This document shows, piece after piece, positions 8,039 through 17,206 of a stretch of DNA of 64,000 nt. The stretch lies in contig CAWCVJ010000003.1 of NCBI GenBank assembly GCA_963799065.1, forward strand, positions 1,116,001-1,180,000, written 5' to 3'. How positions within the stretch are numbered: position 1 is the first letter of the stretch; each line of letters starts with the position of its first letter. Both the position numbers and the translations under genes were made by a program. Source of the stretch: JAJPHW01 sp963799065. Its GTDB lineage: Bacteria > Acidobacteriota > Terriglobia > Terriglobales > Acidobacteriaceae. The notes beneath the pieces are model-generated. The model had not been told where the DNA came from. It did not search any database and saw nothing but the letters and a program-made list of their open reading frames with translations.

Positions 8039-9073
8039 TCAAGCTGTGACGGTGGCTCGGCGGCTCTTTTGCTTGATGTTCACGGGGTCGAGGAATTTCA
8101 TGAGGCCGCGTAGTTGCGTTCCTACTTCTTCGATCTGATGTCCCTGTTCGGCTTCGCGTTTGGCTTCGAACCATTCGCGCCCGGAGGCGTTTTCGGCTAT
8201 CCATTTGCGGGCGTAGGTTCCATCCTGAATTTCGCGCAGCATTTGCTTCATGGCGGCACGGGTTTCGTCGGTCACGATGCGTGGGCCTCCCGTGTAGTCG
8301 CCGTGTTCGGCGGTGTCGCTGATCGAGTAACGCATGTAATTGAGTCCGCCGCGATACATCAAGTCGACGATGAGTTTAAGTTCGTGCAGGCATTCGAAGT
8401 ACGCGATCTCGGGCTGATAGCCGGCTTCGACCAGAGTTTCGAATCCAGCTTTGACGAGGGCGCTGGCGCCACCGCAAAGGACGGCTTGCTCGCCGAAAAG
8501 ATCGGTTTCGGTTTCCTCGGAGAATGTGGTTTCGATGACGCCGGCTCGAGTGCCTCCAATGGCTTTCGCGTAAGAAAGTGCGAGCGCGCGGGCGTGGCCG
8601 GAAGCGTCCTGGTGAACTGCGAGCAGCGCGGGCGTGCCGCCGCCTTCGACGAAGACTTCGCGGACACGGTGCCCCGGAGCTTTGGGGGCGATCATGGAAA
8701 CGTCGACGTCGGCTGGCGGTTTGATGGTGCCAAAGCGAATGTTGAAGCCGTGCGCGAACATGATGGTCTTTCCCGCTTTGAGAAATGGGGCGATGTAATT
8801 TGTGTGAACCTCGGGCTGCGCGGTATCGGGGACGAGGTTCATGATGACGTCGGCCCAGTCGGCGGCGTCGGCGATCGAGGAGACGGTGAGTCCGGCGGCT
8901 TCGGCTTTGGCGCGCGAGTCGCTGTTGGCGGGAAGGCCGACGCGAACTTGAACTCCGCTGTCTTTCAGATTGAGGGCGTGGGCGTGGCCCTGCGAGCCGT
9001 AGCCGATGATGGCGACTTTCTTTCCGCGAATGATGGAGAGGTCAGCTGAGTCGTCGTGATACATGATCGCCAT
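8039..9073 (-). CDS. ilvC: Ketol-acid reductoisomerase
   Basis: A 344-residue class I enzyme. It isomerises and reduces acetolactate or acetohydroxybutyrate with NADPH and Mg2+, the second common step of valine and isoleucine synthesis. The Rossmann motif is IIGYGSQGHAHA (22-33). The basic/serine loop after strand 2 (NSDSRAK) suits NADPH. The C-terminal knotted domain has the metal site ETFSEETETDLFGEQ and the segment YFECLHELKLIVDL. ATG start with an AAAGGATTTCACC ribosome site upstream. It is the third gene of ilvB-ilvN-ilvC, 44 bp after ilvN. Confidence 0.95.
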   Translation of the reverse strand: MAIMYHDDSADLSIIRGKKVAIIGYGSQGHAHALNLKDSGVQVRVGLPANSDSRAKAEAAGLTVSSIADAADWADVIMNLVPDTAQPEVHTNYIAPFLKAGKTIMFAHGFNIRFGTIKPPADVDVSMIAPKAPGHRVREVFVEGGGTPALLAVHQDASGHARALALSYAKAIGGTRAGVIETTFSEETETDLFGEQAVLCGGASALVKAGFETLVEAGYQPEIAYFECLHELKLIVDLMYRGGLNYMRYSISDTAEHGDYTGGPRIVTDETRAAMKQMLREIQDGTYARKWIAENASGREWFEAKREAEQGHQIEEVGTQLRGLMKFLDPVNIKQKSRRATVTA

Positions 9074-9117
9074 GGTGAAATCCTTTCGAGTTGAATGTCT
9101 GTTGGCTAAGCCAAAAT

Positions 9118-9669
9118 CTAGACCGAATAGGAAACGTTGCTATCGTCGGTGAGCTGCGCCAGGGCGCTGGGCGCGCAATCCACGACTGCGCTCTTGCTGC
9201 CGCGGCGCATGGCGACGATGCCGGTGCGAACCATTTCCAAGACGCCGTAGGGGCGCAGAACTTCGAGCAGGCCGTCGATTTTGTCTTCGGTGCCAGTGAT
9301 CTCGATGGTCAGAGATTCCGGCGAAACGTCGACTACGCGGGCGCGGAAGACTCCGGCAAGTTCAAGAACTTTGGAGCGAGTCTCGTCCGTCGAGGCGACT
9401 TTTATCATCGCCAGATCGCGGACGATGGCCGGCTCTTCGGTGATGTTTTCGACCAGGAGAACGTTGACCAGCTTGTAAAGATTTGCTTCGATGCGCCGGG
9501 CAGCGTCTTGATCGGCGTCAACGGTGACCGTCATGCGGGACACTTCGGGTTTCTCGGTGCGTCCCACGGTGAGCGAATCGATGTTGAAGGCGCGGCGGCG
9601 GAACAGGGAAGCGACGCGGGTCAGAACGCCGGGCTTATTTTCGACATAGACGACAAAAGTATTAAGCAT
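9118..9669 (-). CDS. ilvN: Acetolactate synthase small (regulatory) subunit
   Basis: A 183-residue regulatory subunit with an N-terminal ACT domain (residues 3-78). It starts VVYVENKPGVLTRVASLFRRR and continues FNIDSLTVGRTE, the valine-binding motif that confers feedback inhibition. The C-terminal ALS_ss domain follows (VVDVSPESLTIEITGTEDKI). Length is typical of the IlvH/IlvN type. It sits 27 bp downstream of ilvB and 44 bp upstream of ilvC in one operon. Confidence 0.93.
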   Translation of the reverse strand: MLNTFVVYVENKPGVLTRVASLFRRRAFNIDSLTVGRTEKPEVSRMTVTVDADQDAARRIEANLYKLVNVLLVENITEEPAIVRDLAMIKVASTDETRSKVLELAGVFRARVVDVSPESLTIEITGTEDKIDGLLEVLRPYGVLEMVRTGIVAMRRGSKSAVVDCAPSALAQLTDDSNVSYSV

Positions 9670-9696
9670 GAAACCCCCTCTATTTCGTGTGCCTTG

Positions 9697-11421
9697 TTAC
9701 TCATCGGCTGCGGTTTCGACAATGGGGCTGGGCCGGCGAATCATCTCGTGCAGCGCCGATCCTGCGGCCACCATGGGATAAACCGTGTCTTCCTGCTCGA
9801 CGTGGAAATTGATTAACACCGGGCCATCGTGCTGGCGAGCCGCACGCACTGCGGGGACCACGTCAGAGCGCTGGGACACGGTCATGCTGCGAATGCCGTA
9901 AGCGTCGGCCAGTTTGGCGAAGTCGGGATTGAGCAGCGGCGTGGCGGCGTAGTTGCGGTCGTAGAAAAATTCCTGCCACTGACGAACCATGCCGAGGAAT
10001 CCGTTGTTGATGATGGCGATGTTGATTTTGAGATTTTCCTGGACGATGGTGGCGAGTTCCGCCATGGTCATCTGGAAGCCGCCGTCACCCACGACCACCC
10101 AGACTTCGGCTTCAGGGCGGGCGACTTTGGCTCCGATGGCGGCGGGTAGAGCGAAGCCCATAGTGCCGAGTCCGCCGGAGGTGATGAGCGAGCGCGGCTG
10201 CTCGTGTTTGTAATACTGCGCTTCCCACATCTGGTGTTGTCCGACGTCAGTGACGACGATCGTGTCTTGGGCGCGGGTTTCCCGCCAGAGATCGTTGATG
10301 ACGTGAGCGGCGTAGAGGTGACCGTTGTCGGGCAGGTTCTGAATGTCGCGAACGGCGGAATCGCCGCGAGCGCGATCGATGGAATCGAGCCACTCACTGT
10401 GATCGCCGGATTGAATGCGCGGCAGAAGCTCGTGCAACACTTCGCGGAGATCGCCGACCAGCGCGACATCGACTTTTACGTTCTTGTTGATTTCCGCGGG
10501 ATCGATTTCGACGTGAATCTTCTTGGCGTTGAGCGCGTAATTTTTCAGATTGCCGGTAACGCGGTCGTCGAACCTCATGCCGAGCGCGATGAGGAGGTCG
10601 GAATCCTGAATGGTTTGATTGACCCAGGCCTCGCCGTGCATGCCCATCATGCCGAGGTTCAGAGGATGCGATGCGGGGAACGCGCCGAGTCCGAGCAATG
10701 TAGGAGCGACAGGGATGCCGGATTTCTCGGCGAACTCGCAGACTTCGCGCATTGCGTTGGAAATGATTGCGCCGTGGCCGAGGAGAATCACGGGGCGTTT
10801 GCTGTTCCTTATTAGTTCGAGAGCTTTCGCGTATTCGGGCGCGGAGGGAGAAAGATCGGGACGATATCCGGGCAGTTGCGGCTTGGCTGCTTCGTAGTCG
10901 AATTCGCAGGAAGATTGCTGCGCGTCTTTTGTGATGTCGATCAGAACCGGACCGGGTCGACCGGAGCGCGCGACGTAGAACGCTTCGCGAACCGTGCGAG
11001 CGACTTCGCTGGCATGAGTGACCAGATAATTGTGCTTGGTGATGGGTAGAGTGATGCCGGTGATGTCGGTTTCCTGAAATGCGTCAGAGCCGATGAGCTT
11101 GCTGCCGACCTGGCCGGTGATGCAGACGATGGGGATAGAGTCGAGCATGGCCGTGGCGATGCCAGTGACCATGTTGGTGGCGCCGGGGCCGGAGGTTGCG
11201 ACGGCGACGCCGACTTTGCCGCTGGCGCGAGCAAAACCATCAGCCATGTGGGTTGCGCCTTGTTCGTGGCGGACGAGGATGTGGTGGAGTTTGCTGTGCT
11301 TCAGAGCGTCGTAAGCAGGCAGAATGGCTCCGCCGGGATAGCCGAAGATAGTTTCAACGCCTTCGCGTTCGATACATTCCCAGAGAATTTGTGCGCCGGT
11401 TTTGGTGGTTGCGTTGGACAT
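9697..11421 (-). CDS. ilvB: Acetolactate synthase large (catalytic) subunit
   Basis: A 574-residue thiamine-diphosphate enzyme that condenses two pyruvates, or pyruvate with 2-oxobutyrate. Visible features are GYPGGAILPAYDAL and the catalytic glutamate in VRHEQGATHMADG at the N-terminus, the FAD-binding middle domain (LIALGMRFDDRVTGN), and the ThDP/Mg motif GDGGFQMTMAELAT ending in NNGFLGMVRQWQ. It is the first gene of the ilvB-ilvN-ilvC operon. Its start lies only 60 bp from a divergent TetR-family gene, and a 14 bp palindrome in that gap could control both. Confidence 0.95.
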   Translation of the reverse strand: MSNATTKTGAQILWECIEREGVETIFGYPGGAILPAYDALKHSKLHHILVRHEQGATHMADGFARASGKVGVAVATSGPGATNMVTGIATAMLDSIPIVCITGQVGSKLIGSDAFQETDITGITLPITKHNYLVTHASEVARTVREAFYVARSGRPGPVLIDITKDAQQSSCEFDYEAAKPQLPGYRPDLSPSAPEYAKALELIRNSKRPVILLGHGAIISNAMREVCEFAEKSGIPVAPTLLGLGAFPASHPLNLGMMGMHGEAWVNQTIQDSDLLIALGMRFDDRVTGNLKNYALNAKKIHVEIDPAEINKNVKVDVALVGDLREVLHELLPRIQSGDHSEWLDSIDRARGDSAVRDIQNLPDNGHLYAAHVINDLWRETRAQDTIVVTDVGQHQMWEAQYYKHEQPRSLITSGGLGTMGFALPAAIGAKVARPEAEVWVVVGDGGFQMTMAELATIVQENLKINIAIINNGFLGMVRQWQEFFYDRNYAATPLLNPDFAKLADAYGIRSMTVSQRSDVVPAVRAARQHDGPVLINFHVEQEDTVYPMVAAGSALHEMIRRPSPIVETAADE

Positions 11422-11439
11422 AAGCTCAGCAATAAACCG

Positions 11440-11453
11440 ACCGACCGGTCGGT
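11440..11453. promoter_or_regulatory. Palindromic operator between ilvB and the TetR-family gene
   Basis: ACCGACCGGTCGGT is a perfect 14 bp palindrome centred at 11446/11447, flanked by another CCG on the left. It lies in the 60 bp divergent gap, 18 bp before the ilvB start and 28 bp before the TetR start. Operators of TetR-family regulators are typically short palindromes of this kind, placed in the divergent promoter of their own gene. A possible -10 box for the TetR gene, TATGCT, is at 11465-11470, so the operator would overlap the -35 region. Confidence 0.65.
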
Positions 11454-11481
11454 TGTTATTCTGTTATGCTAGACGCATCTC

Positions 11482-12132
11482 ATGAAGGCTGTCAACCATA
11501 ATCAAACTGCAGTTGGCACTGCGGATACCCAATCTTCGTTACCGCAAGGGGTGGACGGCGCGGTTACGGGTGGGTCGCGTTTTGAGATTCTGCGGACGGC
11601 GGCACGGCTGTTTCAGCAGCAGGGATATGACGCAACATCGATGAGCGATGTGGCGAGGGCGCTCGGGTTGAGCAAGGGCGGCCTGTACCATCATTTCAAG
11701 AGCAAAGACGAAATTCTTTTTAGTTTGATGAATCATGCGCTTGATATTACGCAGGAGCGAGTCATTGGCCCGGTGGAAAAGATTGCCGACGCCGAGGCGC
11801 GGTTGCGGGCATTGATTCGTTTGCACATTGAGGTTGTGCTGAGTATTCGTGACCGCGAGATATCGGTGATGCTGCATGAGAATCATCCGCTGCCGCCAAT
11901 TATGCGGAAGCAAATCAATAAACGGAAAAAAGAGTATGTGCATTTTGTAGAGGCGCTGGTCGCGGATTTGCAGCGTGGATCTGAGCCGAAGGTGACGCCG
12001 CGGGCTGCGACGTTTGCTCTGCTGGGTATGATCAACTGGATTCATCAGTGGTATAAGCCGGGGAAGTCGCTGGATGGGGAACAGTTGACGCAGCAGTATA
12101 CAGAGCTTTTTTTCGCGGGGGCGTTTCAGTGA
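11482..12132 (+). CDS. TetR/AcrR family transcriptional regulator
   Basis: A 216-residue regulator. Residues 34-80 form the TetR helix-turn-helix: ILRTAARLFQQQGYDATSM, then SDVARALGLSKGGLYHHF and KSKDEIL. The first 30 residues are a variable, probably disordered extension, so the true start may lie further in. The C-terminal domain (LIRLHIEVVLSIRDREISVML, then INWIHQWYKPG) resembles the TetR C-terminal domains of fatty-acid/acyl-CoA-type regulators; the ligand is unknown. It is divergent from ilvB with a palindromic operator between them, so it probably represses itself and perhaps ilvBNC. It ends 21 bp before proC and may be co-transcribed with it. Confidence 0.88.
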   Translation: MKAVNHNQTAVGTADTQSSLPQGVDGAVTGGSRFEILRTAARLFQQQGYDATSMSDVARALGLSKGGLYHHFKSKDEILFSLMNHALDITQERVIGPVEKIADAEARLRALIRLHIEVVLSIRDREISVMLHENHPLPPIMRKQINKRKKEYVHFVEALVADLQRGSEPKVTPRAATFALLGMINWIHQWYKPGKSLDGEQLTQQYTELFFAGAFQ

Positions 12133-12153
12133 AGACATTCGAGGAGAAAGAAT

Positions 12154-12972
12154 TTGGACTTTTCTAAGAAGCGGATCGCGGTGCTGGGCGTGGGAAAGAT
12201 GGGCGGGATTTTGCTGAAAGCGTTTGTGGAGAAGCGGATTATTTCGCCCGAACTGACCCGCGCTACGGTGCAGCACGACGAGCGTGCTCAATTCTTGTCG
12301 GAGAAGTTGGGTGTTCCGGTTGGGATCGACAATGCTGCTGCTGTCGCGAACGCGGATATTGTGTTCATCTGCGTAAAGCCGCAAGTCGTGCAAGAAGTGA
12401 TTGAGCAAATTCGTCCCGGCCTGACCAGCAAGCAGTTGTTTATTTCGGTGGCCGCATCGGTATCGACCGGTCAGATTGAACAAGCGCTCGGAGGAGAAGC
12501 GCGGGTGATGCGCGCCATGCCGAATACTCCTTCGGTGCTGGGAGCGGGGATGACTGGGTTGTGCAAAGGAAAATTTGCGACCGCGGAGGACGTGGCCACC
12601 GCGACCGCATTATTCGATGTGGTGGGGCGCACGGTCGTGGTCGATGAGAAGCATATGGACGCGGTGACGGGATTGTCCGCGAGTGGCCCGGCATTCATTT
12701 ACATCATCTTGGAGTCGCTGGCGGAGGCGGGCGTGAAGGTTGGATTGCCCCGCGACATCGCGACTTTACTTGCGGCGCAAACTGCTCTGGGGTCGGCGAA
12801 GATGGTTTTGGAAACGGGGCAGCATCCGGCGCAGTTGAAGGACGCGGTGACTACTCCGGCGGGATGTACGATTGATGGCATCATGGAACTGGAAGAGGGC
12901 AAGTTGCGCGTCACTCTGATCAAAGCCGTGGTCAAGGCCGCGCAGCGGGCGAAGGAATTGGCTTACAAGTAG
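12154..12972 (+). CDS. proC: Pyrroline-5-carboxylate reductase
   Basis: A 272-residue enzyme reducing pyrroline-5-carboxylate to proline with NAD(P)H. The Rossmann motif is AVLGVGKMGGILL near the N-terminus. The C-terminal domain carries the family signature region GLSASGPAFIYIILESLAE and then TTPAGCTIDGIMELE. The start is TTG (12154-12156), supported by a strong GAGGAG ribosome site at 12141-12146. It follows the TetR gene by 21 bp and converges on ilvD with 7 bp between stops. Confidence 0.93.
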   Translation: MDFSKKRIAVLGVGKMGGILLKAFVEKRIISPELTRATVQHDERAQFLSEKLGVPVGIDNAAAVANADIVFICVKPQVVQEVIEQIRPGLTSKQLFISVAASVSTGQIEQALGGEARVMRAMPNTPSVLGAGMTGLCKGKFATAEDVATATALFDVVGRTVVVDEKHMDAVTGLSASGPAFIYIILESLAEAGVKVGLPRDIATLLAAQTALGSAKMVLETGQHPAQLKDAVTTPAGCTIDGIMELEEGKLRVTLIKAVVKAAQRAKELAYK

Positions 12973-12979
12973 GCCGTGC

Positions 12980-14653
12980 TTACTTGGGGCGTGTGATTGC
13001 GCCTTGCGACGCGGAGGAGACTAGCGCCGCATATTTTGCAAACACACCGGTGGGATAGCGGAGCGCGGGGGCTTTCCATTCCTTGAGACGGCGATGCAGT
13101 TCGACATCGTCGATTTCTACTTCGATCTTTCGTTTTGCCACGTCGATTTGAATGGTGTCCCACTCTCGAATGGCCGCGATCGGGCCGCCCAGTGCAGCTT
13201 CTGGAGAGACGTGTCCGGCCATCAAGCCACGGGTTGCGCCGCTGAAGCGGCCGTCGGTTAACAGGGCGACCGATCCGCCCAACCCTTCGCCGACGATGGC
13301 GGCAGTGACGCTTAGCATTTCCCTCATGCCTGGACCGCCTCGCGGACCTTCGTTGCGAATGACCACGACATCGCCTGCTTTGATCTTCTTACTGGTGACC
13401 GCGGCCATTGCGTCTTCTTCCGATTCGAACACTCTGGCTGGTCCGCGATGCGTGATGGGCTCATGGCCCGTAATCTTCACGACACAACCTTCGGGGGCGA
13501 GATTGCCTTTGAGGATCACGAGTCCGCCTGTCTTTTTTAGGGGATGATCGACGGTGGCGATAACTTCTTGTCCTGCGGTCTCTTTAGCGTCTTGCGCTTC
13601 TTCGCCGAAGGTGCGTCCGGTGACGGTGAGTCGAGTTCCGTCTACGAGTTTGCCGTCGAGCAGACGCTTGGCGAGCAGGGGAATGCCTCCGGCGTTGTCC
13701 ATATCGACGGCGACAAATCTGCCAGCTGGCTTGAGGTCGGCAAGCAGAGGGGTGCGCTCGCTGACGCGCTGAAAGTCGTCGATTTCGAGTGGGACCTCGG
13801 CTTCGCGTGCGATCGCGAGTAAGTGCAGCACGGCATTGGTTGAGCCCCCTGAGCTGGCGACCCCGGCGATGGCATTTTCGAATGCTGGCTGGGTGAGGAT
13901 TTCTTTGGGAAGAATGTTTTTCTTCAGTGCGTTCATCACGACTTCGCCGCAGCGGAAAGCGATTTCGTCTTTCCGCTTATCCAGGGCGGGAATGCCATTG
14001 AATCCCATGGGAGAGAGGCCGATGAGTTCCATTACGGTGGACATGGTGTTGGCGGTGTACTGGCCGCCACAGGCCCCGGCGCCGGGGCAGGCGACGTTTT
14101 CGAGATCGAGCAACTCCTGATCGGAGATTTTTCCAGCGGCATTAGCTCCGACGGCTTCGAAGACATCCTGGATGGTGACATCTTTGCCGCGATAAGTTCC
14201 CGGGGCGATGGTGCCGCCGTAGAGGACGAGTCCGGGAAGATTGAGGCGAGCCAGAGCCATCGCGGCGGCGGGGATGGTTTTATCGCAGCCGACGACGCAG
14301 ACCACTGCGTCGAACATCTGGCCGCGGCATACTAATTCAATCGAATCGGCAATGACCTCGCGACTGACAAGCGAAGCGCGCATGCCTTCGGTTCCCATGG
14401 TTTCGCCGTCGCTGATGGCGATGGTGTTGAATTCCATCGGCGTGCCACCGGCGGCGCGAATTCCTTCCTTCACTTTGGCCGCGAGGCGGCGCAGGTGAAA
14501 GTTGCAGGGCATGGTCTCGATCCAAGTGTTGGCGACACCGATCAGCGGCTTGTCGAGGTCGCTATCGTTGAATCCGATAGCTTTGAACATGGCGCGGGCG
14601 GGAGCCTGGTCGCGTCCGTGGGTGATGTGTCGGCTGCGGTGCTTGAGATCCAT
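12980..14653 (-). CDS. ilvD: Dihydroxy-acid dehydratase
   Basis: A 557-residue IlvD/Edd family Fe-S enzyme. It dehydrates 2,3-dihydroxy-isovalerate or -methylvalerate to the oxo acids that IlvE transaminates. Cysteines that can hold the cluster are C50 (ETMPCN), C123 (VVGCDKT) and C195 (CPGAGACGG), the three-cysteine pattern of the [2Fe-2S] type. SDGRFSG is the C-terminal family motif. ATG start 21 bp after pheA, within a rpsA-pheA-ilvD run. Its 3' end nearly meets proC. Confidence 0.95.
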   Translation of the reverse strand: MDLKHRSRHITHGRDQAPARAMFKAIGFNDSDLDKPLIGVANTWIETMPCNFHLRRLAAKVKEGIRAAGGTPMEFNTIAISDGETMGTEGMRASLVSREVIADSIELVCRGQMFDAVVCVVGCDKTIPAAAMALARLNLPGLVLYGGTIAPGTYRGKDVTIQDVFEAVGANAAGKISDQELLDLENVACPGAGACGGQYTANTMSTVMELIGLSPMGFNGIPALDKRKDEIAFRCGEVVMNALKKNILPKEILTQPAFENAIAGVASSGGSTNAVLHLLAIAREAEVPLEIDDFQRVSERTPLLADLKPAGRFVAVDMDNAGGIPLLAKRLLDGKLVDGTRLTVTGRTFGEEAQDAKETAGQEVIATVDHPLKKTGGLVILKGNLAPEGCVVKITGHEPITHRGPARVFESEEDAMAAVTSKKIKAGDVVVIRNEGPRGGPGMREMLSVTAAIVGEGLGGSVALLTDGRFSGATRGLMAGHVSPEAALGGPIAAIREWDTIQIDVAKRKIEVEIDDVELHRRLKEWKAPALRYPTGVFAKYAALVSSASQGAITRPK

Positions 14654-14674
14654 GATGTGAGAGTATAAATCGGA

Positions 14675-15496
14675 TTAACGCAATGGCATTTTCGTTGCTG
14701 GATATACACCGAGTACTTTTGCCGACTCGGCGACTTCTTCGAGCGCGCGCAAAGCGGAGCGAGCGATGGTGTCGTCTCCGCGAAGAAAGTCGGCGTAGAA
14801 GGCGTACTCCCAGGGACGGCCGCTGATCGGCCGCGATTCGATTTTGCTTAGGCTGATGTCGCGCAGGGCAAACACACTAAGCGCTTTGAACAGGGATCCC
14901 GGCGCGTTCTTTAGCGTGAACGCAATGGAAGTCTTGTCGGCGTCAGGCAGCACGCGCCGCCGCGCTCGTATAAGAAAGAAGCGGGTGAAGTTTTTGCGAT
15001 TGTCTTCGATGCCTGCTGCCAGGATCTTGCCACCGTAGACGGCAGCCGCCTGTTTGCTGGCAATGCCCGCTGCGTCGCGGAGATCGTTTTCCAGAACATT
15101 CTTTACTGCGCCAGCGGTGTCGTAAAAAGGCATGGCTTCGAATTTCGGATGCTCACGGAAAAGTCCGCGACATTGATCGAGCGCGACCGGATGCGAGAAG
15201 ACGCGCCGAATGTCGTGGAGCTTAACGCCCGGTGCGGCAATTAGGTTGTGTACGATGCGGAGCGCGAATTCGCGCTGGATAAATACGTTACGGTTCAGCA
15301 GTAAGTCGAAATGCTCCGCCACGGAACCGGCCAGAGTGTTCTCGATGGGGATGACCGCGCCGTCCACAGATCGTTTTTCAGTGCGGTCAAATACTTCCGC
15401 GGATCGTGCACAGGAGACCACGGAGCATCGCGGCAGCATGTGCAAAGCCGCATCGTGGCTGAACGAGCCCCTTTCCCCTTGGATCGCGATTTTCAT
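14675..15496 (-). CDS. pheA: Prephenate dehydratase with ACT domain
   Basis: A 273-residue monofunctional prephenate dehydratase making phenylpyruvate for phenylalanine synthesis. The catalytic domain has GERGSFSHDAA near the start, IPIENTLAGSV (49-59) and the catalytic threonine T171 in the KNFTRFFLI segment. The C-terminal ACT domain (about 190-265) contains ESRP (220-223), the phenylalanine-binding motif for feedback inhibition. No mutase domain is fused, consistent with the free AroQ at 7.5 kb. The gene lies 27 bp downstream of rpsA and 21 bp upstream of ilvD, so transcription from the rpsA promoter is likely. Confidence 0.93.
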   Translation of the reverse strand: MKIAIQGERGSFSHDAALHMLPRCSVVSCARSAEVFDRTEKRSVDGAVIPIENTLAGSVAEHFDLLLNRNVFIQREFALRIVHNLIAAPGVKLHDIRRVFSHPVALDQCRGLFREHPKFEAMPFYDTAGAVKNVLENDLRDAAGIASKQAAAVYGGKILAAGIEDNRKNFTRFFLIRARRRVLPDADKTSIAFTLKNAPGSLFKALSVFALRDISLSKIESRPISGRPWEYAFYADFLRGDDTIARSALRALEEVAESAKVLGVYPATKMPLR

Positions 15497-15523
15497 GCGA
15501 GGGCGTTCGAGAGAAATCTGCGT

Positions 15524-17206
15524 CTAAGCCAGTTCCACTTCAATGTGTTTTGTTGCAGGATCGAGGTTCTTGATGCGGAAGCTGCGAACTTGGCCCGGGC
15601 CGACGGCTTCCGGTTGGGCCGTGGTTGCGCTCGCTCCGCCCCCCTTCCAGCGCGCGCTTAGCATGGAACTCAGCGAGGCGACGTCGGCTTTTGTTTCGAC
15701 TTGAATTTCTTTTTGTACGGGCTTCTTTTCTGCGATGCGGCAGGAAGCGTGGACGCCTTCGCCTAATTCGATGCTGGCTTGGTCGCCCGAAATCTTGATC
15801 ACGCGCCCAGAGACGGTGTCGCCTGCTTTGTGTTCGGCGATGTATTCCTCGATGCTTGTGGGGACCAGTTGTTTCATGCCCAGTTTCAGGCGTCGCTTTT
15901 CGAGATCGACTTCGAGCACCTGAGCTTTGATCGATTGGCCGACGCGCAAGACGTCTTGCGGATGGTTGATCCGCTTCTCGGCGCTGATGTCGCTGACATG
16001 AATCATGCCCTCGATGCCTTCGGAGAGTTGAACGAACGCGCCGAATTTCGTGATGCTGGTGACTGGACCTTCGATGACGGATCCGATCGCAAATCGCTGT
16101 GACACATCAGCCCACGGATCGCCTAGTGTTTGTTTCAATCCCAAAGAAATGCGGCGCTCGGTTGGGCTAACGCCGAGGATCACGGCTTCTACAGTGTCGC
16201 CCGTGTTCAACATATCGGAGGGCTTGCGCACCTTTTTGACCCATGACATTTCTGAGACGTGAATCAGGCCTTCGATTCCGGGTTCGAGTTCGACGAATGC
16301 GCCGAAGTCCATGAGGCGTGTAACCGTGCCTTTGACGCGCTCACCGGGAACAAATTTTGCTGATACTAAGTCCCAGGGATCGGGTTCGAGTTGTTTCATG
16401 CCGACAGAAAATCGTTGCTTCTCGCGATCCACTTTGAGGATCTTGACGTCAACTTCCTGGCCGACGGAAAGAGCATCGGAGGGCTTGTTGACGCGGCCTC
16501 GCGAGATATCGCTGACGTGCAGCAGAGCGTCTACTCCGCCGATATCGATGAAGGCGCCGTAATCGGTGAGGCTGCGCACGGTGCCGTGTACGGTTGAACC
16601 TTCCTGCACCTCGGAGGATCGGCGCTGCTGCGCGGCACGTGCTTCTTCTTCGAGAACGATGCGGCGGTCGACGACGACATCTTCGTCCGCTTCGTCGAGC
16701 TTGGTGATGCGGCAGCTGATTTCCTGGTCGACGAGTTTCGCCATCTCGGCGGCATCGCGCACTCCGCTGCGTGAGGCAGGCATGAAGGCGCGGACTCCGA
16801 TGTCGACGGTTAGGCCGCCTTTGATCACGCCAGTCACTCTTCCTGTGATAGTCGACTTGTCGGTGAAAGCCTTCTGAAGCGCTGTCCAGTCTTTGGGTTG
16901 GTCGATCTTGCCCAGCGAGAGTTCGTAGTAGCCCTCGGGGTCGCGGCCCTTGATCGAAACGAGCAGTTTGTCGCCGGACTTGATGGCTGCACCTTGGAAA
17001 GCGGTGAGCGGCAGAATGCCTTCGGTCTTGTAACCTATGTCGACGAGGACGGAATCGACGGTGACGCCGACGACTGTGCCTTCGCGTCCTTTGCCGGCTT
17101 CGACGGGCTTGCGCGACTTGCTGTGCTCAAAGTCGGAGAGAATGTCTTGAAAGGACTGGTCCGGTTCGGTTGCCGGCTGCGGTTCGGTATTTTCAGGATT
17201 GGACAT
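15524..17206 (-). CDS. rpsA: 30S ribosomal protein S1
   Basis: Six S1/OB-fold RNA-binding repeats are visible in order. They begin near GTVVGVTVDSVLVDIG, ITGRVTGVIKGGLTVDIG, VHGTVRSLTDYGAFIDIG, VKGTVTRLMDFGAFVELE, IEGPVTSITKFGAFVQLS and VSGRVIKISGDQASIELG. S1 binds mRNA leaders on the 30S subunit. I chose the ATG at 17206 (MSNPENTEP, 560 aa). An in-frame TTG at 17227 would add seven residues and has a GGTAGG-like sequence upstream. The acidic N-terminal tail is normal. It is the first gene of a minus-strand run with pheA and ilvD. Confidence 0.93.
   Translation of the reverse strand: MSNPENTEPQPATEPDQSFQDILSDFEHSKSRKPVEAGKGREGTVVGVTVDSVLVDIGYKTEGILPLTAFQGAAIKSGDKLLVSIKGRDPEGYYELSLGKIDQPKDWTALQKAFTDKSTITGRVTGVIKGGLTVDIGVRAFMPASRSGVRDAAEMAKLVDQEISCRITKLDEADEDVVVDRRIVLEEEARAAQQRRSSEVQEGSTVHGTVRSLTDYGAFIDIGGVDALLHVSDISRGRVNKPSDALSVGQEVDVKILKVDREKQRFSVGMKQLEPDPWDLVSAKFVPGERVKGTVTRLMDFGAFVELEPGIEGLIHVSEMSWVKKVRKPSDMLNTGDTVEAVILGVSPTERRISLGLKQTLGDPWADVSQRFAIGSVIEGPVTSITKFGAFVQLSEGIEGMIHVSDISAEKRINHPQDVLRVGQSIKAQVLEVDLEKRRLKLGMKQLVPTSIEEYIAEHKAGDTVSGRVIKISGDQASIELGEGVHASCRIAEKKPVQKEIQVETKADVASLSSMLSARWKGGGASATTAQPEAVGPGQVRSFRIKNLDPATKHIEVELA

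Noticed and set aside
8114..9049. Long plus-strand open frame opposite ilvC
   Set aside because: It is the antisense shadow of a well-conserved gene in GC-rich DNA; composition is Gly/Val/Asp-biased with no domain and no ribosome site.
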